From positions 124,001-188,000 of the forward strand of contig NZ_JAANOQ010000004.1 in NCBI RefSeq assembly GCF_011305415.1: a stretch of DNA of 64,000 bases. The letters are read 5' to 3'. Of this stretch, positions 1 through 8,794 are shown piece by piece. Made by a program: the position numbers and the translations under genes. Each line of letters opens with the position of its first letter. The first letter of the stretch is position 1. Source of the DNA: Flavobacterium bernardetii. Lineage in GTDB: Bacteria > Bacteroidota > Bacteroidia > Flavobacteriales > Flavobacteriaceae. Below the pieces are notes generated by a model that saw nothing but the letters and a program-made list of their open reading frames with translations, was not told the DNA's origin and made no database searches.

Positions 1-731
1 TGTTTTTTACTTGGTTGTAAATATTGACCAATCGTAACTACATCTACTTTCGCATCTCTTAAATCATGTAACGTCTGAATTACTTCTTCTTCCGTTTCTC
101 CTAAACCTAACATGATTCCCGATTTTGTTCGGTTCAATCCTTGTTCTTTTAAGTATTTTAAAACAGCTAAACTTTTATCGTATTTTGCTTGAATTCTAAC
201 TTCACGAGTTAGTCTTCGTACCGTTTCAATGTTATGAGAAACAACTTCTGGAGCCACTTCAATAATTTTATCTAAATGTTTTTCGCTTCCTTGAAAATCT
301 GGAATTAACGTTTCTAAAGTAGTTTTTGGATTCATTCTTCGGATAGCTTTTACAGTTTCTGCCCAAATAATAGTTCCCATATCTTTTAAATCATCTCTGT
401 CCACACTTGTAATTACAGCATGTTTGATGTTCATGATTTTGATTGAACGTGCTACTTTTTCTGGTTCTTCCCAATCTACATTTTCAGGACGACCTGTTTT
501 TACACCACAAAATCCACAAGATCGTGTGCAAATATTTCCTAAAATCATAAACGTTGCGGTTCCTTCTCCCCAACATTCTCCCATATTCGGGCAACTACCA
601 GAAGCACAAATGGTATTTAATTTGTATTTATCTACCAAACCTCTAAGTTCAGTATATTTTTGTCCAACGGGTAATTTTACACGCAACCATTTCGGTTTTG
701 GAGTAGGTGGAAATACGCTTTCTGTAGCCAT
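1..731 (-). CDS. lipA: Lipoyl synthase LipA, 3' end cut by window edge
   Basis: Radical-SAM enzyme that inserts two sulfurs into octanoyl groups on lipoate-dependent enzymes in the cytosol. The reading frame runs from the ATG at 731 off the left edge, giving about 243 residues of a protein that is usually about 285-290. Visible motifs are the auxiliary-cluster cysteines C-x4-C-x5-C in [12 protein letters not shown] and the radical-SAM CxxxCxxC in CTRSCGFC. The N-terminus [18 protein letters not shown] is typical of Bacteroidota LipA. The C-terminal serine motif is outside the window. It has its own -7 box at 755-762 and is separated from upstream tonB by a terminator. The family call is near certain; the truncation is a window artefact. 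Confidence 0.97.
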   Translation of the reverse strand, partial: MATESVFPPTPKPKWLRVKLPVGQKYTELRGLVDKYKLNTICASGSCPNMGECWGEGTATFMILGNICTRSCGFCGVKTGRPENVDWEEPEKVARSIKIMNIKHAVITSVDRDDLKDMGTIIWAETVKAIRRMNPKTTLETLIPDFQGSEKHLDKIIEVAPEVVSHNIETVRRLTREVRIQAKYDKSLAVLKYLKEQGLNRTKSGIMLGLGETEEEVIQTLHDLRDAKVDVVTIGQYLQPSKK

Positions 732-754
732 AATTTTAATCTAAAATCTGATTG

Positions 755-780
755 CAAATATACGAAACGTAATAAAACAA
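755..780 (-). promoter_or_regulatory. Promoter of lipA
   Basis: On the minus strand TATATTTG (755-762) matches the Bacteroidota -7 consensus TAnnTTTG. A TTG lies at 778-780 with a 15-nt spacer, slightly short. The ATG follows 24 nt downstream. Confidence 0.55.
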
Positions 781-874
781 ATCATATGTTTCGATTATAT
801 TTATCTATGATAACATTACAATCACTTTTCCTTATTTGTTTATGCTGACGCAATATTTGTTTAGTGTGATTTCA

Positions 875-911
875 TAAAAAAAACCACAAAATAAAATGTA
901 TTTTGTGGTTT
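875..911 (-). terminator. Terminator of tonB gene
   Basis: Perfect 12-bp stem (881-892 with 900-911, arm AAACCACAAAAT) and 7-nt loop. On the minus strand it is followed by a T-run (A-run 876-883). It ends the tonB transcript before lipA. Confidence 0.8.
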
Positions 912-935
912 TAAAATTAAGATGCAGTTGTACTA

Positions 936-1772
936 TTAATCTTCTAAATCTACAAGGCTAATTTGTATTGGAAGTCTTTTTTCACTTCGTACAATTTCAC
1001 CGTTTACTTTTCCTGGTGTCCATTTTTTATTCATGGCTTTTAAAACTCTAATCGCTTCTTTTTCTAAAGCTTTGTCGCCTTTTCCAATCATTCTAATGTC
1101 AGTCATAGAACCGTCTTTTTCGATAATAAAAACCAATTCTATAGATAAAACATCTTTGTTAAAAGTGCTTGGGATTTTATAGTTTTCTGCAATAAAAGTT
1201 CTGAACTTGTTAATTCCTCCAGGGAAACTTGCTTCAACACCTAAAACACCTTTATATGGACTGTTATCTGGTTTTATTGTTCCAGTTCCAGTTGGATTTG
1301 CTGGTAATGGAGTTTCAATTCCTGCTGGATCACCAACTGGTCCAGGATTTCCATTTTCTGTTCCGTTTGGATTATACGGAGTTGAAGTGTCTGGTTTTTC
1401 TGGTTCTACAATTGGTTCAACTTCTGTTCTATCAACTACAACTGGAGGAACTTCATCAGGAGTTAAATTTAACTTTGGATCAGTAGTGCCTTTTTTAATA
1501 ATTGGTTTTGATTCAGGAGTAATTGGAGTCAGTTCTATAATTCTAACTACGGGTGGTAATTCGAATGGTTTTGGTGTAATACTTGGTTTTAGTTCTGGAC
1601 TTGTAAATGAAAACAATCCAATTCCAAAAGCAAGTGCTCCGAAAGTTATAAGCATTGCTTTTATGGTAGTAGCATCACTTTCTTTTCTTAATTGGTAAGC
1701 ACCGTAAGCTTTGTTTCGGTCTTCGAAGGCAATTTCTAGCCATTTGTCGTTTTGTACATTGAAATTTGACAT
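936..1772 (-). CDS. Energy transducer TonB family protein
   Basis: Inner-membrane protein that spans the periplasm and couples proton-motive force to outer-membrane TonB-dependent receptors. The 278 residues show a cytoplasmic N-terminus containing AFEDRNKAYGAYQLR, common in Bacteroidota TonB proteins; one membrane segment near residues 38-58; a Pro/Glu/Thr-rich spacer (about 60-175) with repeated PPVV and P-x-P patterns; and a C-terminal TonB domain beginning FPGGINKFRTFIAEN and ending RLPIQISL. No ExbB/ExbD gene is adjacent. Two TonB-dependent receptors in this window (30.9 and 47.3 kb) are possible clients, but that link is inference. The start is the first ATG that gives the conserved N-terminus. 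Confidence 0.9.
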   Translation of the reverse strand: MSNFNVQNDKWLEIAFEDRNKAYGAYQLRKESDATTIKAMLITFGALAFGIGLFSFTSPELKPSITPKPFELPPVVRIIELTPITPESKPIIKKGTTDPKLNLTPDEVPPVVVDRTEVEPIVEPEKPDTSTPYNPNGTENGNPGPVGDPAGIETPLPANPTGTGTIKPDNSPYKGVLGVEASFPGGINKFRTFIAENYKIPSTFNKDVLSIELVFIIEKDGSMTDIRMIGKGDKALEKEAIRVLKAMNKKWTPGKVNGEIVRSEKRLPIQISLVDLED

Positions 1773-1864
1773 AATATATAGTTTTTAAGGTTGATACTTG
1801 CGTATAATTTAAACCTTATGAAATAATCATGCCAAAAATTCAATAAAAGAATAAATTTATTGAA

Positions 1865-3109
1865 TTATTCTGTGTAATTCATGTCGATATCATGTGTTTC
1901 TGCAATGGTTAAAGTGGCGTAAATGGCTAAAATAAATACAAGTATTCCAACAATAATGGCGCTATTAATTACACCAGAATTTATTTTAAAAAAATCAAAA
2001 CCGATTAACATTACGGGTAATAAACCTCTAACCATATTCGGAATTGTAGTTGCGGCTGTGCTTCTGATATTTGTTCCGAATTGTTCTGCGCCAACGGTAA
2101 CAAACATTGCCCAATATCCAGTTCCTAGTCCAAACCAAGCACAGAAAAAGTAATACGAGTTTTCTGTTTTAGCAAAACCTGAAAGTAATAATGCTACTCC
2201 AACTATGGTGAAAAGTAACATATATAAAATGGCTTTTTTTCTTGATTTTAAATAATGTGAAATAATTCCACTAGCAAAATCACCAGCTGAAATTCCGATA
2301 TAAGCCCACATAATTGCTTTTCCAGGAACTAGGTTTTCAATTCCCATTGCTGTAGCAAACTGATTCGCCATTAAAGCTAAAATTCCAATGCAATACCAAG
2401 TGGGTAACCCAATTAAAATGCATTTTAAATATTTTGTAAAACGTTCCTTAGAATTAAAAAGCATGAAGAAGTTTCCTTTTTTTACCGATGCATCGTGTTC
2501 AATATCTTTATAAATTCCAGATTCGGAAACGCTAATTCTTAAGAAAAGTAACGCTAAACCTAAAGCGCCACCAATAAAATAAGAAGTCGTCCATTCCGAT
2601 GTCATTTGAACGGTTAATTGTGCGACAACAGCCCCTAACAAACCAAAACCAGCTACAATTGAAGTTCCAATAGCGCGTAAACTTTTTGGTAAAGATTCGG
2701 AAACTAAAGTGATTCCTGCTCCTAATTCGCCAGCTAAACCAACTCCTGCTATAAAACGTAAAGCTGCATAAATGGTTACGATGTTTTCTTGGGGAAATTG
2801 TGGTAAAAATCCGCAAGCAATATTCGCTAAAGAATACACTAAAATTGAACCAAATAATACGGAAAGTCGCCCTTTTTTATCGCCTAAAATTCCCCAAAGA
2901 ATTCCGCCAATCAATAAACCCGACATTTGCCAGTTTATTATCGTTGTACCAACTTCATCTGCATTTAATCCTAAAGAATTTAAACTCGGTACGCGAACAA
3001 TTCCGAAAAGTGGTAAATCGTAAATATCTACAAAATACCCTAAAGCAGCAATAATTACAGGGATTGAAAAAAGGTGTTTTAGTTTTTCAGAAAAAGTAAA
3101 GTTTTCCAT
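1865..3109 (-). CDS. MFS transporter, metabolite:H+ symporter type
   Basis: Polytopic inner-membrane carrier of 414 residues with about 12 hydrophobic helices. The major-facilitator loop 2-3 signature GILWGILGDKKGRLSVL is present, as is the early motif GYFVDIYDLPLF that recalls sugar/phosphate-type MFS proteins. The substrate cannot be read from the sequence. I start at the ATG at 3109 (MENFTFSEKL). A longer frame would begin with a TTG at 3130, but that TTG lies inside the TAnnTTTG promoter box at 3128-3135, so it is not translated. It stands alone between tonB and the alpha/beta hydrolase. Confidence 0.85.
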   Translation of the reverse strand: MENFTFSEKLKHLFSIPVIIAALGYFVDIYDLPLFGIVRVPSLNSLGLNADEVGTTIINWQMSGLLIGGILWGILGDKKGRLSVLFGSILVYSLANIACGFLPQFPQENIVTIYAALRFIAGVGLAGELGAGITLVSESLPKSLRAIGTSIVAGFGLLGAVVAQLTVQMTSEWTTSYFIGGALGLALLFLRISVSESGIYKDIEHDASVKKGNFFMLFNSKERFTKYLKCILIGLPTWYCIGILALMANQFATAMGIENLVPGKAIMWAYIGISAGDFASGIISHYLKSRKKAILYMLLFTIVGVALLLSGFAKTENSYYFFCAWFGLGTGYWAMFVTVGAEQFGTNIRSTAATTIPNMVRGLLPVMLIGFDFFKINSGVINSAIIVGILVFILAIYATLTIAETHDIDMNYTE

Positions 3110-3127
3110 TTGGTTTTTAAGTTTTGC

Positions 3128-3135
3128 CAAACCTA
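3128..3135 (-). promoter_or_regulatory. -7 box of the MFS gene
   Basis: TAGGTTTG on the minus strand fits TAnnTTTG and lies 19 nt before the ATG at 3109. It rules out the upstream TTG as a start codon. Confidence 0.5.
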
Positions 3136-3179
3136 ATGAAAATTAATTTAAATTAAAAGATATTTGAACTGCAGTTTTT

Positions 3180-4001
3180 TTACTTATCTTCTAAAAAGTC
3201 AATTGAAATTTGACTTATGATTTCATACTTGTCTCTAAAAACTTCATGTGAACAATTTGGAATGACACAAAGTTGGCTGTTTTTAATAGCGTTATGGATT
3301 TCTATACCATGTTCTAAAGTGTACATGTCGTTGTCGCCATAAACAATTAACGTTTGAGTTTTGATAGCTTCAAGGTCAGATTTTGGGAAATATTCCTTTT
3401 GAAACCACATTTCTTTTGCTTCATTGATATATCTTTTCCAATCTTTTGTCGGTGAAAGTTTTTGATAATATTTTATCCAATTTGGCCAATTTTGCTCAAC
3501 CCAGTTGATATTAGTCCAGTTTTTAACTTCTTCAATGTTTTTAAAACCTTCGATTTTATAATTTACTCCTGAAACAATTAGTTTTTTAATTTTATCGGGT
3601 CTGTTTTTGGCTAAAATTAATCCAGTAATTCCACCGTCGCTCCAGCCAATTACATTAAGACTATCTAGTTTTAATTTATCTATGATTTCAGAATTGTATT
3701 CTGCTAATAAATTATAGCTTAATTTGCTTTTTGAGTATTCTGAACGACCAAGTCCAGGTGCGTCCGCGATTATTACTCTATGTTTTTTTGCAAGAATAGG
3801 AATTATTTTTTCGAAATCTGAAATACTTCCGAAACCACCGTGAATCAAAAGAAGTGGCGTGCCTTTTCCATATTCTTCGTAATATATTTTGGTGTCTTTA
3901 ATGGTTAAGTATTTTCCATTATTAGAACCATATTCTATTTGAGCATTTCCAAGTATAGTGAAAAATAATGTTGTTAGTAAAAGTATAGTTTTAGATTTCA
4001 T
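3180..4001 (-). CDS. Secreted alpha/beta-fold hydrolase
   Basis: Exported serine hydrolase of 273 residues with a Sec signal peptide (MKSKTILLLTTLFFTILGNAQ). The fold signature LLIHGGFG (about 51-58) gives the oxyanion region. The nucleophile is Ser121 in GWSDGG, the acid is in YGDNDMYT (Asp223 or 225), and the catalytic His is about residue 252 in NCSHEVF, so the triad is intact. The substrate is unknown; small esters or lactones are typical of this family. The gene begins 35 bp after the sigma-factor gene on the same strand, so it may be co-transcribed with it and the glycosyltransferase upstream. Confidence 0.88.
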   Translation of the reverse strand: MKSKTILLLTTLFFTILGNAQIEYGSNNGKYLTIKDTKIYYEEYGKGTPLLLIHGGFGSISDFEKIIPILAKKHRVIIADAPGLGRSEYSKSKLSYNLLAEYNSEIIDKLKLDSLNVIGWSDGGITGLILAKNRPDKIKKLIVSGVNYKIEGFKNIEEVKNWTNINWVEQNWPNWIKYYQKLSPTKDWKRYINEAKEMWFQKEYFPKSDLEAIKTQTLIVYGDNDMYTLEHGIEIHNAIKNSQLCVIPNCSHEVFRDKYEIISQISIDFLEDK

Positions 4002-4036
4002 TATTTTAAAAAAAATATTGGTAATTGTGTGAAAAT

Positions 4037-4600
4037 CTATTTCTCACTAATAATTTCAGCTAATAATTTTTTAGCGCGAAGAAGTTTGATTTTGATATTA
4101 TTTAGCGGTTCATTCAATTGTTCTGCCATGTCTTGATAAGTCATTTCTTGGAAATAACGCAGTTGAATAACTTCTTGATAAGCAGGTTTTAACTGTTTGA
4201 TTTGCTGTAATAATTGCGATAAATTTTGTTCTGTAATTAATTTATCTTCTATGGTTGGTGTGTCGTCTAAAACTTGATTGGCTAAACTATCTTCTTCATC
4301 AGTAATTTCTAAAAATAAAGTCGATTTTTTCTTGCGAAGCATATCAATATGTACATTTTTTGCAATCGTAATTAACCAAGTGTTGAAACCAAATTCTGGA
4401 TTATACATGCTAATTTTGTCAAAAGCTTTCGCGAAAGTTTCAATTACAATATCGTCTGTGTCGGTTTCATTTTCCGTACGTTTTAGCATATAGCCGTACA
4501 CTTCATTCCAATAAAAATCGAGAAGAAAAGTAAAAGCAACTTGATCTCCCAATTTTGCTTTTTGTATGTTTTTAAGTATTTTTTCTTGTTTTATTTCCAA
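4037..4600 (-). CDS. ECF-type RNA polymerase sigma factor
   Basis: Sigma-70 family factor of 187 residues with only regions 2 and 4. Region 2 contains DDIVIETFAKAF and FNTWLITIAKNVHIDMLRKK (core binding and -10 recognition). Region 4 contains LKPAYQEVIQLRYFQEMTY and a helix-turn-helix through LNEPLNNIKIKLLRAKKLL. The ATG at 4600 overlaps the last 10 bp of the upstream glycosyltransferase gene, which suggests translational coupling. No anti-sigma factor (usually a membrane protein with a zinc-binding N-terminus) is encoded next to it; the downstream neighbour is a secreted hydrolase. Its regulon cannot be inferred from sequence. Confidence 0.93.
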   Translation of the reverse strand: MEIKQEKILKNIQKAKLGDQVAFTFLLDFYWNEVYGYMLKRTENETDTDDIVIETFAKAFDKISMYNPEFGFNTWLITIAKNVHIDMLRKKKSTLFLEITDEEDSLANQVLDDTPTIEDKLITEQNLSQLLQQIKQLKPAYQEVIQLRYFQEMTYQDMAEQLNEPLNNIKIKLLRAKKLLAEIISEK

Positions 4601-5706
4601 TGTACAGGTTTGAAAATCAGATTGGTAAACGCCACTCTGATTTGTGTAATTATTAAAATAAGTTCAAAAATTGGATACCAAGCAATCACGTCTTTTTCGT
4701 TTAATTTCGCAGCTCCATAACCGAAAACAATCCAGTTAAATATATATCGGAAACCTAAAACGCTTGTCACAATAATCCAATTGTATTGGAAAGATAGCAA
4801 AATTATTGCCAAAGTAATACAAAGCACCTGCGAAATAAAATATAATGCTAATTGAAATTTATCAAAACCTTTGTATAATTTCGCTGTAGAAACGTGTCTT
4901 CTTTTTTGATTAAACCATTCTTTATATGTGGTTTTTGGTTTAGAATACGTGAAACCTTCAGGATTATAACAAATTGTTGTATTAGCAGCGTTTGCGGCTT
5001 CGTTGATAAATAAATCATCATCACCAGAACGCACTCGAATATGATTAATGAATCCGTTTACATTGAAAAACTCTGATTTTTTATACGCTAAATTTCGACC
5101 AACGCCCATATAAGGCTTTCCGATTTTTGCCCAAGAAAAATATTGAATTGCGGTAATAACTGTTTCGTAGCGAATGATTTTATTTAAGAAAGAACCTTTA
5201 ATTTTATCGTAAGCGCCATAACCTAAAACAATGGTTTTTTTGAATGAAAAATGCGAAGTCATTTCTGAAATCCAGTTTTCAGAAGTTGGACAACAATCCG
5301 CATCTGTGAATAATAGATATTCGTTTTTTGCGGCTTTAATTCCTAAGGTTAAGGCGAATTTTTTGTTTCCCCAAAACGCTTCATTGTTTTTGACTTTGAC
5401 TAATTTAATAAACGAATATTGTTTTTCATATTCTTCTAATAATTCTAAAGTTTCATCGCTAGAGGCATCGTCAATTAAGACCAATTCGTAGTTGGGATAG
5501 TTTTGAGAGACTAAAATAGGAAGATGTTTTTGTAAATTTTCAAATTCATTTTTAGCACAAACAATTACCGAAACCGGAATGCTTTTTGGTGTGTCTTTCT
5601 TTGGTTGTACAAACGAAAAACGACTAAAAACAAACGCTTGGTACACGAATTGAATGGCGAAAAAAACTAAAAATGTAATAAAAAGTATAAGTAAAATTGT
5701 TTCCAT
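4591..5706 (-). CDS. Membrane glycosyltransferase family 2
   Basis: Sugar transferase of 371 residues with an N-terminal membrane segment, a cytosolic GT-A domain and C-terminal hydrophobic helices (about 280-365). The GT2 hallmarks are visible in order: VSVIVCAKNEFENL, LIDDASSDET, the DxD metal site in LFTDADCCP, the acceptor acid motif RSGDDDLF, and NQKRRH in place of QxxRW. This layout suits processive or lipid-linked transfer at the inner membrane. The product is not identifiable. It overlaps the ECF sigma gene by 10 bp and has its own promoter at 5726-5756. Confidence 0.9.
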   Translation of the reverse strand: METILLILFITFLVFFAIQFVYQAFVFSRFSFVQPKKDTPKSIPVSVIVCAKNEFENLQKHLPILVSQNYPNYELVLIDDASSDETLELLEEYEKQYSFIKLVKVKNNEAFWGNKKFALTLGIKAAKNEYLLFTDADCCPTSENWISEMTSHFSFKKTIVLGYGAYDKIKGSFLNKIIRYETVITAIQYFSWAKIGKPYMGVGRNLAYKKSEFFNVNGFINHIRVRSGDDDLFINEAANAANTTICYNPEGFTYSKPKTTYKEWFNQKRRHVSTAKLYKGFDKFQLALYFISQVLCITLAIILLSFQYNWIIVTSVLGFRYIFNWIVFGYGAAKLNEKDVIAWYPIFELILIITQIRVAFTNLIFKPVHWK

Positions 5707-5725
5707 GTTCCTTTTAAAAGTTGGG

Positions 5726-5756
5726 CAAATTTACTTTAATTTGTTCACAATTTCAA
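5726..5756 (-). promoter_or_regulatory. Promoter of glycosyltransferase-sigma operon
   Basis: Minus strand: TAAATTTG at 5726-5733 and TTG at 5754-5756, with a 20-nt spacer, matching the Bacteroidota TTG-N17-23-TAnnTTTG pattern. It lies 20 nt before the ATG at 5706. Confidence 0.65.
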
Positions 5757-5823
5757 GTTTAATTTTTTTGGTTTAAAAGGTCACGTGTTTATGGGTTTAA
5801 TAGGAATTATGTCTATTAAAAAA

Positions 5824-6522
5824 CTATAGTAATTCTTTTAAATAACTTAAACTAACAGAAATAATTATACCAATTATATTTATTAGCATAATCTCTTTTC
5901 CATACATTCTGTCTTTTGAAGAGTACTCAAATACTTGTTTCCCATTTGGTAAAGTAGTTTTACTAGTTCCTAAGTGCAATCCAACAAAAAAGCCTAAAAA
6001 TCCAATATAAAATCCAGAATATCCAATATAAAAATTAATAAAAATGGCTAAGATCGAAAATATAAAAATTGCTGTAATATATGCTATATGAGCTTTTTTA
6101 GGTTCAGCTAATTCAGTAATTCTTTCTTGTTTGATTTTGTTATCTAGTTCTTGAGAAAATGCTACATCTTTAGATTGTAATATTTTTTTAGTCAACAAAA
6201 CATCAAACTGATTCCACTCATCTCGTTTTCGTATTAAATCAAATAATTCTTCGTTGGAAAATTGAAATAAATAATAATCGTCAGTTACATTGTCAATTTC
6301 CTCTTTCATAGATTCTAAAAGTAATGTATCCACTTTTTCAAAATCTGAGGGATTAATTTTTACAATATAATCTTTGTTTGAATTGTTTGTAAATGCAGAA
6401 TCAAAAGTGGCGTTAAATACCTCTGTTTTAAATACAATATTGTTTTCAGATAATAAATTTGTCAATTCAATAGCTAATTCTTTTGAACTGAATGTTTGGT
6501 AAACGATAGGGTTTTTAGTCAT
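5824..6522 (-). CDS. Unknown membrane protein, DUF2007-like N-terminus
   Basis: The 232-residue product has a soluble N-terminal half and about three hydrophobic segments in the C-terminal half (about 145-165, 168-185, 210-228). The first 80 residues (IVYQTFSSKELAIELTNLL and following, ending IVKINPSDFEKVDTLL) resemble the DUF2007 putative signal-transducing domain: comparing a protein level, switching between paired strands, and a V-x-P-x-D-F-E-x-A/V ending. That match is by memory and tentative. It follows the small unknown gene at 6526-6978 with only 3 bp between them, so the two are probably one transcript. No catalytic motif is visible. Confidence 0.6.
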   Translation of the reverse strand: MTKNPIVYQTFSSKELAIELTNLLSENNIVFKTEVFNATFDSAFTNNSNKDYIVKINPSDFEKVDTLLLESMKEEIDNVTDDYYLFQFSNEELFDLIRKRDEWNQFDVLLTKKILQSKDVAFSQELDNKIKQERITELAEPKKAHIAYITAIFIFSILAIFINFYIGYSGFYIGFLGFFVGLHLGTSKTTLPNGKQVFEYSSKDRMYGKEIMLINIIGIIISVSLSYLKELL

Positions 6523-6525
6523 GTT

Positions 6526-6978
6526 CTATTTGCTTATTTCATTATATAATTCCATATCAAAAATATAAACTTTATATAAATTAAATTTGTCAAATATTAA
6601 AGTTACTTTGTTAGCTAATTTAATTTCATAATCATTTTTAAATTCATTAATTGTATATTGAAATTCTAGTTTATTTTCCTCGAAATATTTCAAACATTCT
6701 CTTATACTTGTTTTAAAACCTATATTAAAATGATTTGAGTTGATTTTTATTTGATGTTTTTTTTCTGTATCGTATTTAAAATCAAATGAAATTCCTAAAA
6801 TAATTCCTTTGTAAGTAGTAATTTCAAAAAGATCGGTTTTGTATTCTAAATTGTAAATACTAGGAATATCTCCGCTTCCTTCTAAAATAACATCAAGATT
6901 TAATTCTGAATCAGAAACTTTTGAGCCAATTTTTAAATCTTCAACTTCGCTATTTAATATAAAATTTGATAATTGCAT
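6526..6978 (-). CDS. Hypothetical protein, soluble, beta-rich
   Basis: I do not recognise this 150-residue protein. It has no signal peptide or membrane helix. Its composition is rich in Asn, Lys, Ile and Phe, and its alternating pattern (VILEGSG, IILGISFDFKYD, VTLIFDKFNLYKVYIFDMEL) suggests mostly beta structure. It sits 3 bp upstream of the DUF2007-like membrane protein gene in the same direction, which is the only functional clue. The overall shape resembles immunity or accessory proteins of unknown function, but nothing specific supports that. Codon use looks like that of its neighbours. Confidence 0.55.
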   Translation of the reverse strand: MQLSNFILNSEVEDLKIGSKVSDSELNLDVILEGSGDIPSIYNLEYKTDLFEITTYKGIILGISFDFKYDTEKKHQIKINSNHFNIGFKTSIRECLKYFEENKLEFQYTINEFKNDYEIKLANKVTLIFDKFNLYKVYIFDMELYNEISK

Positions 6979-7077
6979 TTTAAATTTATTTGTGTTTCGT
7001 ACTTCTAACTCTAAATCAAATTTACTTATGCTTTAATGTAAATTTCGCATTTCTCTAATATAGTTTTTAATCAATCA

Positions 7078-7686
7078 CTACATGTTTTTCATTTCCTTAG
7101 CAATACTTTTCGAACCTTCATCTCCTAATTTTTCTAAATGTGAAATGATACTTTTTTTATTGTTCTCACTTTTATTTTGAGACAATTTTTTCACTGCATC
7201 TATGTTTGACACAATGATATTAAAGGCCAAAATTCCGTTGGCTTGAAGCATTGTTTTTTCGGAAAGTGTTTTCGTAGAAATTGGGTTCTCACTGTTTTTT
7301 TCGTATTTATTCACCAAATTTTCTAAATGTATAAGCTTTTGTTCTTCATTTAGTATTTCAATTTTTCCTTCCACATGAACGGCTAGGTAATTCCATGTTG
7401 GGACTTCTTCATAATCATACCAAGAAGAAGAAATATATGAATGTGCCCCAGAAAAAATAGCTAAAACAGTTCCGTTTTCTGCAAAATTTTCACTTTGTGG
7501 ATTTAATTTTGAAATATGTCCAGATAAAATAAGTTGATTATCATTGCTTTTTTCAATAAACAAAGGAATATTTGTCGCGTTTATTTTGCTATTGGATTGG
7601 TTAACAAGAATAGCAAAACTGTTTTCTTCAATAAAACGTAAAATTTCACTTCGATTTTCGTTCACATAAATATCTGGTATGTACAT
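7078..7686 (-). CDS. PaiB-like FMN-binding negative transcriptional regulator
   Basis: This 202-residue member of the PaiB/FMN-binding split-barrel family begins with the typical MYIPDIYVNENRSEILRFI. Further hallmarks are the barrel segment NATNIPLFIEK, the LSGHISKLNPQ stretch with the conserved His, the GAHSYISSSWY motif, and VPTWNYLAVHVEGKI. In Bacillus the homologue PaiB affects sporulation and protease gene expression; in Flavobacteria the role is unknown and may be flavin or heme related rather than DNA binding. It lies downstream of murB, separated by a 7-nt tandem repeat array. Confidence 0.88.
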   Translation of the reverse strand: MYIPDIYVNENRSEILRFIEENSFAILVNQSNSKINATNIPLFIEKSNDNQLILSGHISKLNPQSENFAENGTVLAIFSGAHSYISSSWYDYEEVPTWNYLAVHVEGKIEILNEEQKLIHLENLVNKYEKNSENPISTKTLSEKTMLQANGILAFNIIVSNIDAVKKLSQNKSENNKKSIISHLEKLGDEGSKSIAKEMKNM

Positions 7687-7710
7687 TTTATTTCTGTTTT
7701 AAGTTTATTT

Positions 7711-7745
7711 CGTAAATCGTAAATCGTAAATCCCAAATCGTAAAT
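7711..7745. repeat. Heptanucleotide tandem array (CGTAAAT)
   Basis: Five 7-nt units: CGTAAAT three times, one variant CCCAAAT, then CGTAAAT. The array directly follows (minus strand) the murB stop codon at 7745-7747 and precedes the paiB-like start. No spacers and no coding function are seen. Confidence 0.9.
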
Positions 7746-8758
7746 TAAATCACATTCACTTCCGCTTCAATACTAATTCCGTATTTCTCCAAAATAGTTT
7801 TCTGAATGTTTTGTGCTACGGCCCAAATTTCGTTTCCTGTCGCGTTACCGTAATTCACTATAACTAACGCTTGTTTGGTGTGAATTCCAGCATCGCCGAA
7901 ACGTTTGCCTTTAAATCCGGCTTGCTCAATTAACCAACCTGCAGGTACTTTTACATGTGTTTCTGAAACAGGATAATGTGGTATTTCAGGAAAATTTGCT
8001 TTGGCTTTTTCGTAAATTTCTATTGGAACAATTGGGTTTTTAAAGAAACTTCCGCTATTTCCTAATTCTTTTGGATTGGGTAATTTGCTTTCACGAATGG
8101 CAATAACCGCTTTACTCACCTCTTGAATCGTTGGGTTTTTGATTCCCATATTTTCTAATTCGGTATCAATCGCACCGTAAGAAGTATTTAGTTTATGATT
8201 ACTTTTTGTTAGTTTGAAAACAACAGATAAAATCACATATTGGTTTTTTAATTCCGCTTTAAAAACACTTTCTCTATAGCCAAATTTACAAGCGGTTTTA
8301 TCGAAAGTCGTAATTTCTTGTGTGTCAATTTTCATCGCCTCACATGAAACAAAAGTGTCTTTTATTTCCACACCATATGCACCAATATTCTGAATTGGAG
8401 TGGCGCCAACATTACCAGGAATTAAAGATAAGTTTTCAATTCCACCATAATTATTTTTGATACAAAACAGAACAAATTCGTGCCAAACTTCACCAGCATT
8501 ACCTTTTACCCAAACGAAATCGTCGTTTTCTTCAATTACTTCAATGCCTTTGTTATTAATATGTAGCACTAACGCGTCGATGTTTTGAGTCAAAAGCATA
8601 TTGCTTCCACCGCCTAAAATAAAGAGTTTTTTCTGTTGGTTTTCTTGTAAAACTTCGGCTAAATCAGGAATCGAATTGACTTCGCAAAATTCAGTTGCAA
8701 AAGCTTCAATGCCAAAGGTATTGTATTTTTTTAACGCTTGTTGTTGGGTGATATTCAT
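7745..8758 (-). CDS. murB: UDP-N-acetylenolpyruvoylglucosamine reductase
   Basis: Cytosolic FAD/NADPH enzyme that reduces the enolpyruvyl group to form UDP-N-acetylmuramate in peptidoglycan synthesis. The 337 residues show the FAD-binding FILGGGSNMLL, then LSLIPGNVGATPIQNIGAYG, the type I (E. coli-like) YRESVF loop, the catalytic serine in GNSGSFFKNP, and the C-terminal glutamate in IEAEVNVI. Length and order match type I MurB. The start MNITQQQALKKYNTFGI aligns with the family N-terminus. It is flanked by short tandem arrays on both sides. Confidence 0.97.
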   Translation of the reverse strand: MNITQQQALKKYNTFGIEAFATEFCEVNSIPDLAEVLQENQQKKLFILGGGSNMLLTQNIDALVLHINNKGIEVIEENDDFVWVKGNAGEVWHEFVLFCIKNNYGGIENLSLIPGNVGATPIQNIGAYGVEIKDTFVSCEAMKIDTQEITTFDKTACKFGYRESVFKAELKNQYVILSVVFKLTKSNHKLNTSYGAIDTELENMGIKNPTIQEVSKAVIAIRESKLPNPKELGNSGSFFKNPIVPIEIYEKAKANFPEIPHYPVSETHVKVPAGWLIEQAGFKGKRFGDAGIHTKQALVIVNYGNATGNEIWAVAQNIQKTILEKYGISIEAEVNVI

Positions 8759-8794
8759 GTGTTTATTTTTTTGATGCTTTCTGAAAAACTGATA

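Noticed and set aside
424..744. Open frame antisense to lipA
   Set aside because: The opposite strand encodes conserved LipA motifs across the same bases.
1207..1698. Long open frame antisense to the TonB gene
   Set aside because: It lies opposite the Pro/Thr-rich part of the TonB protein, has low-complexity Gly/Val/Ser composition and no start signals, so it is a shadow of the real gene.
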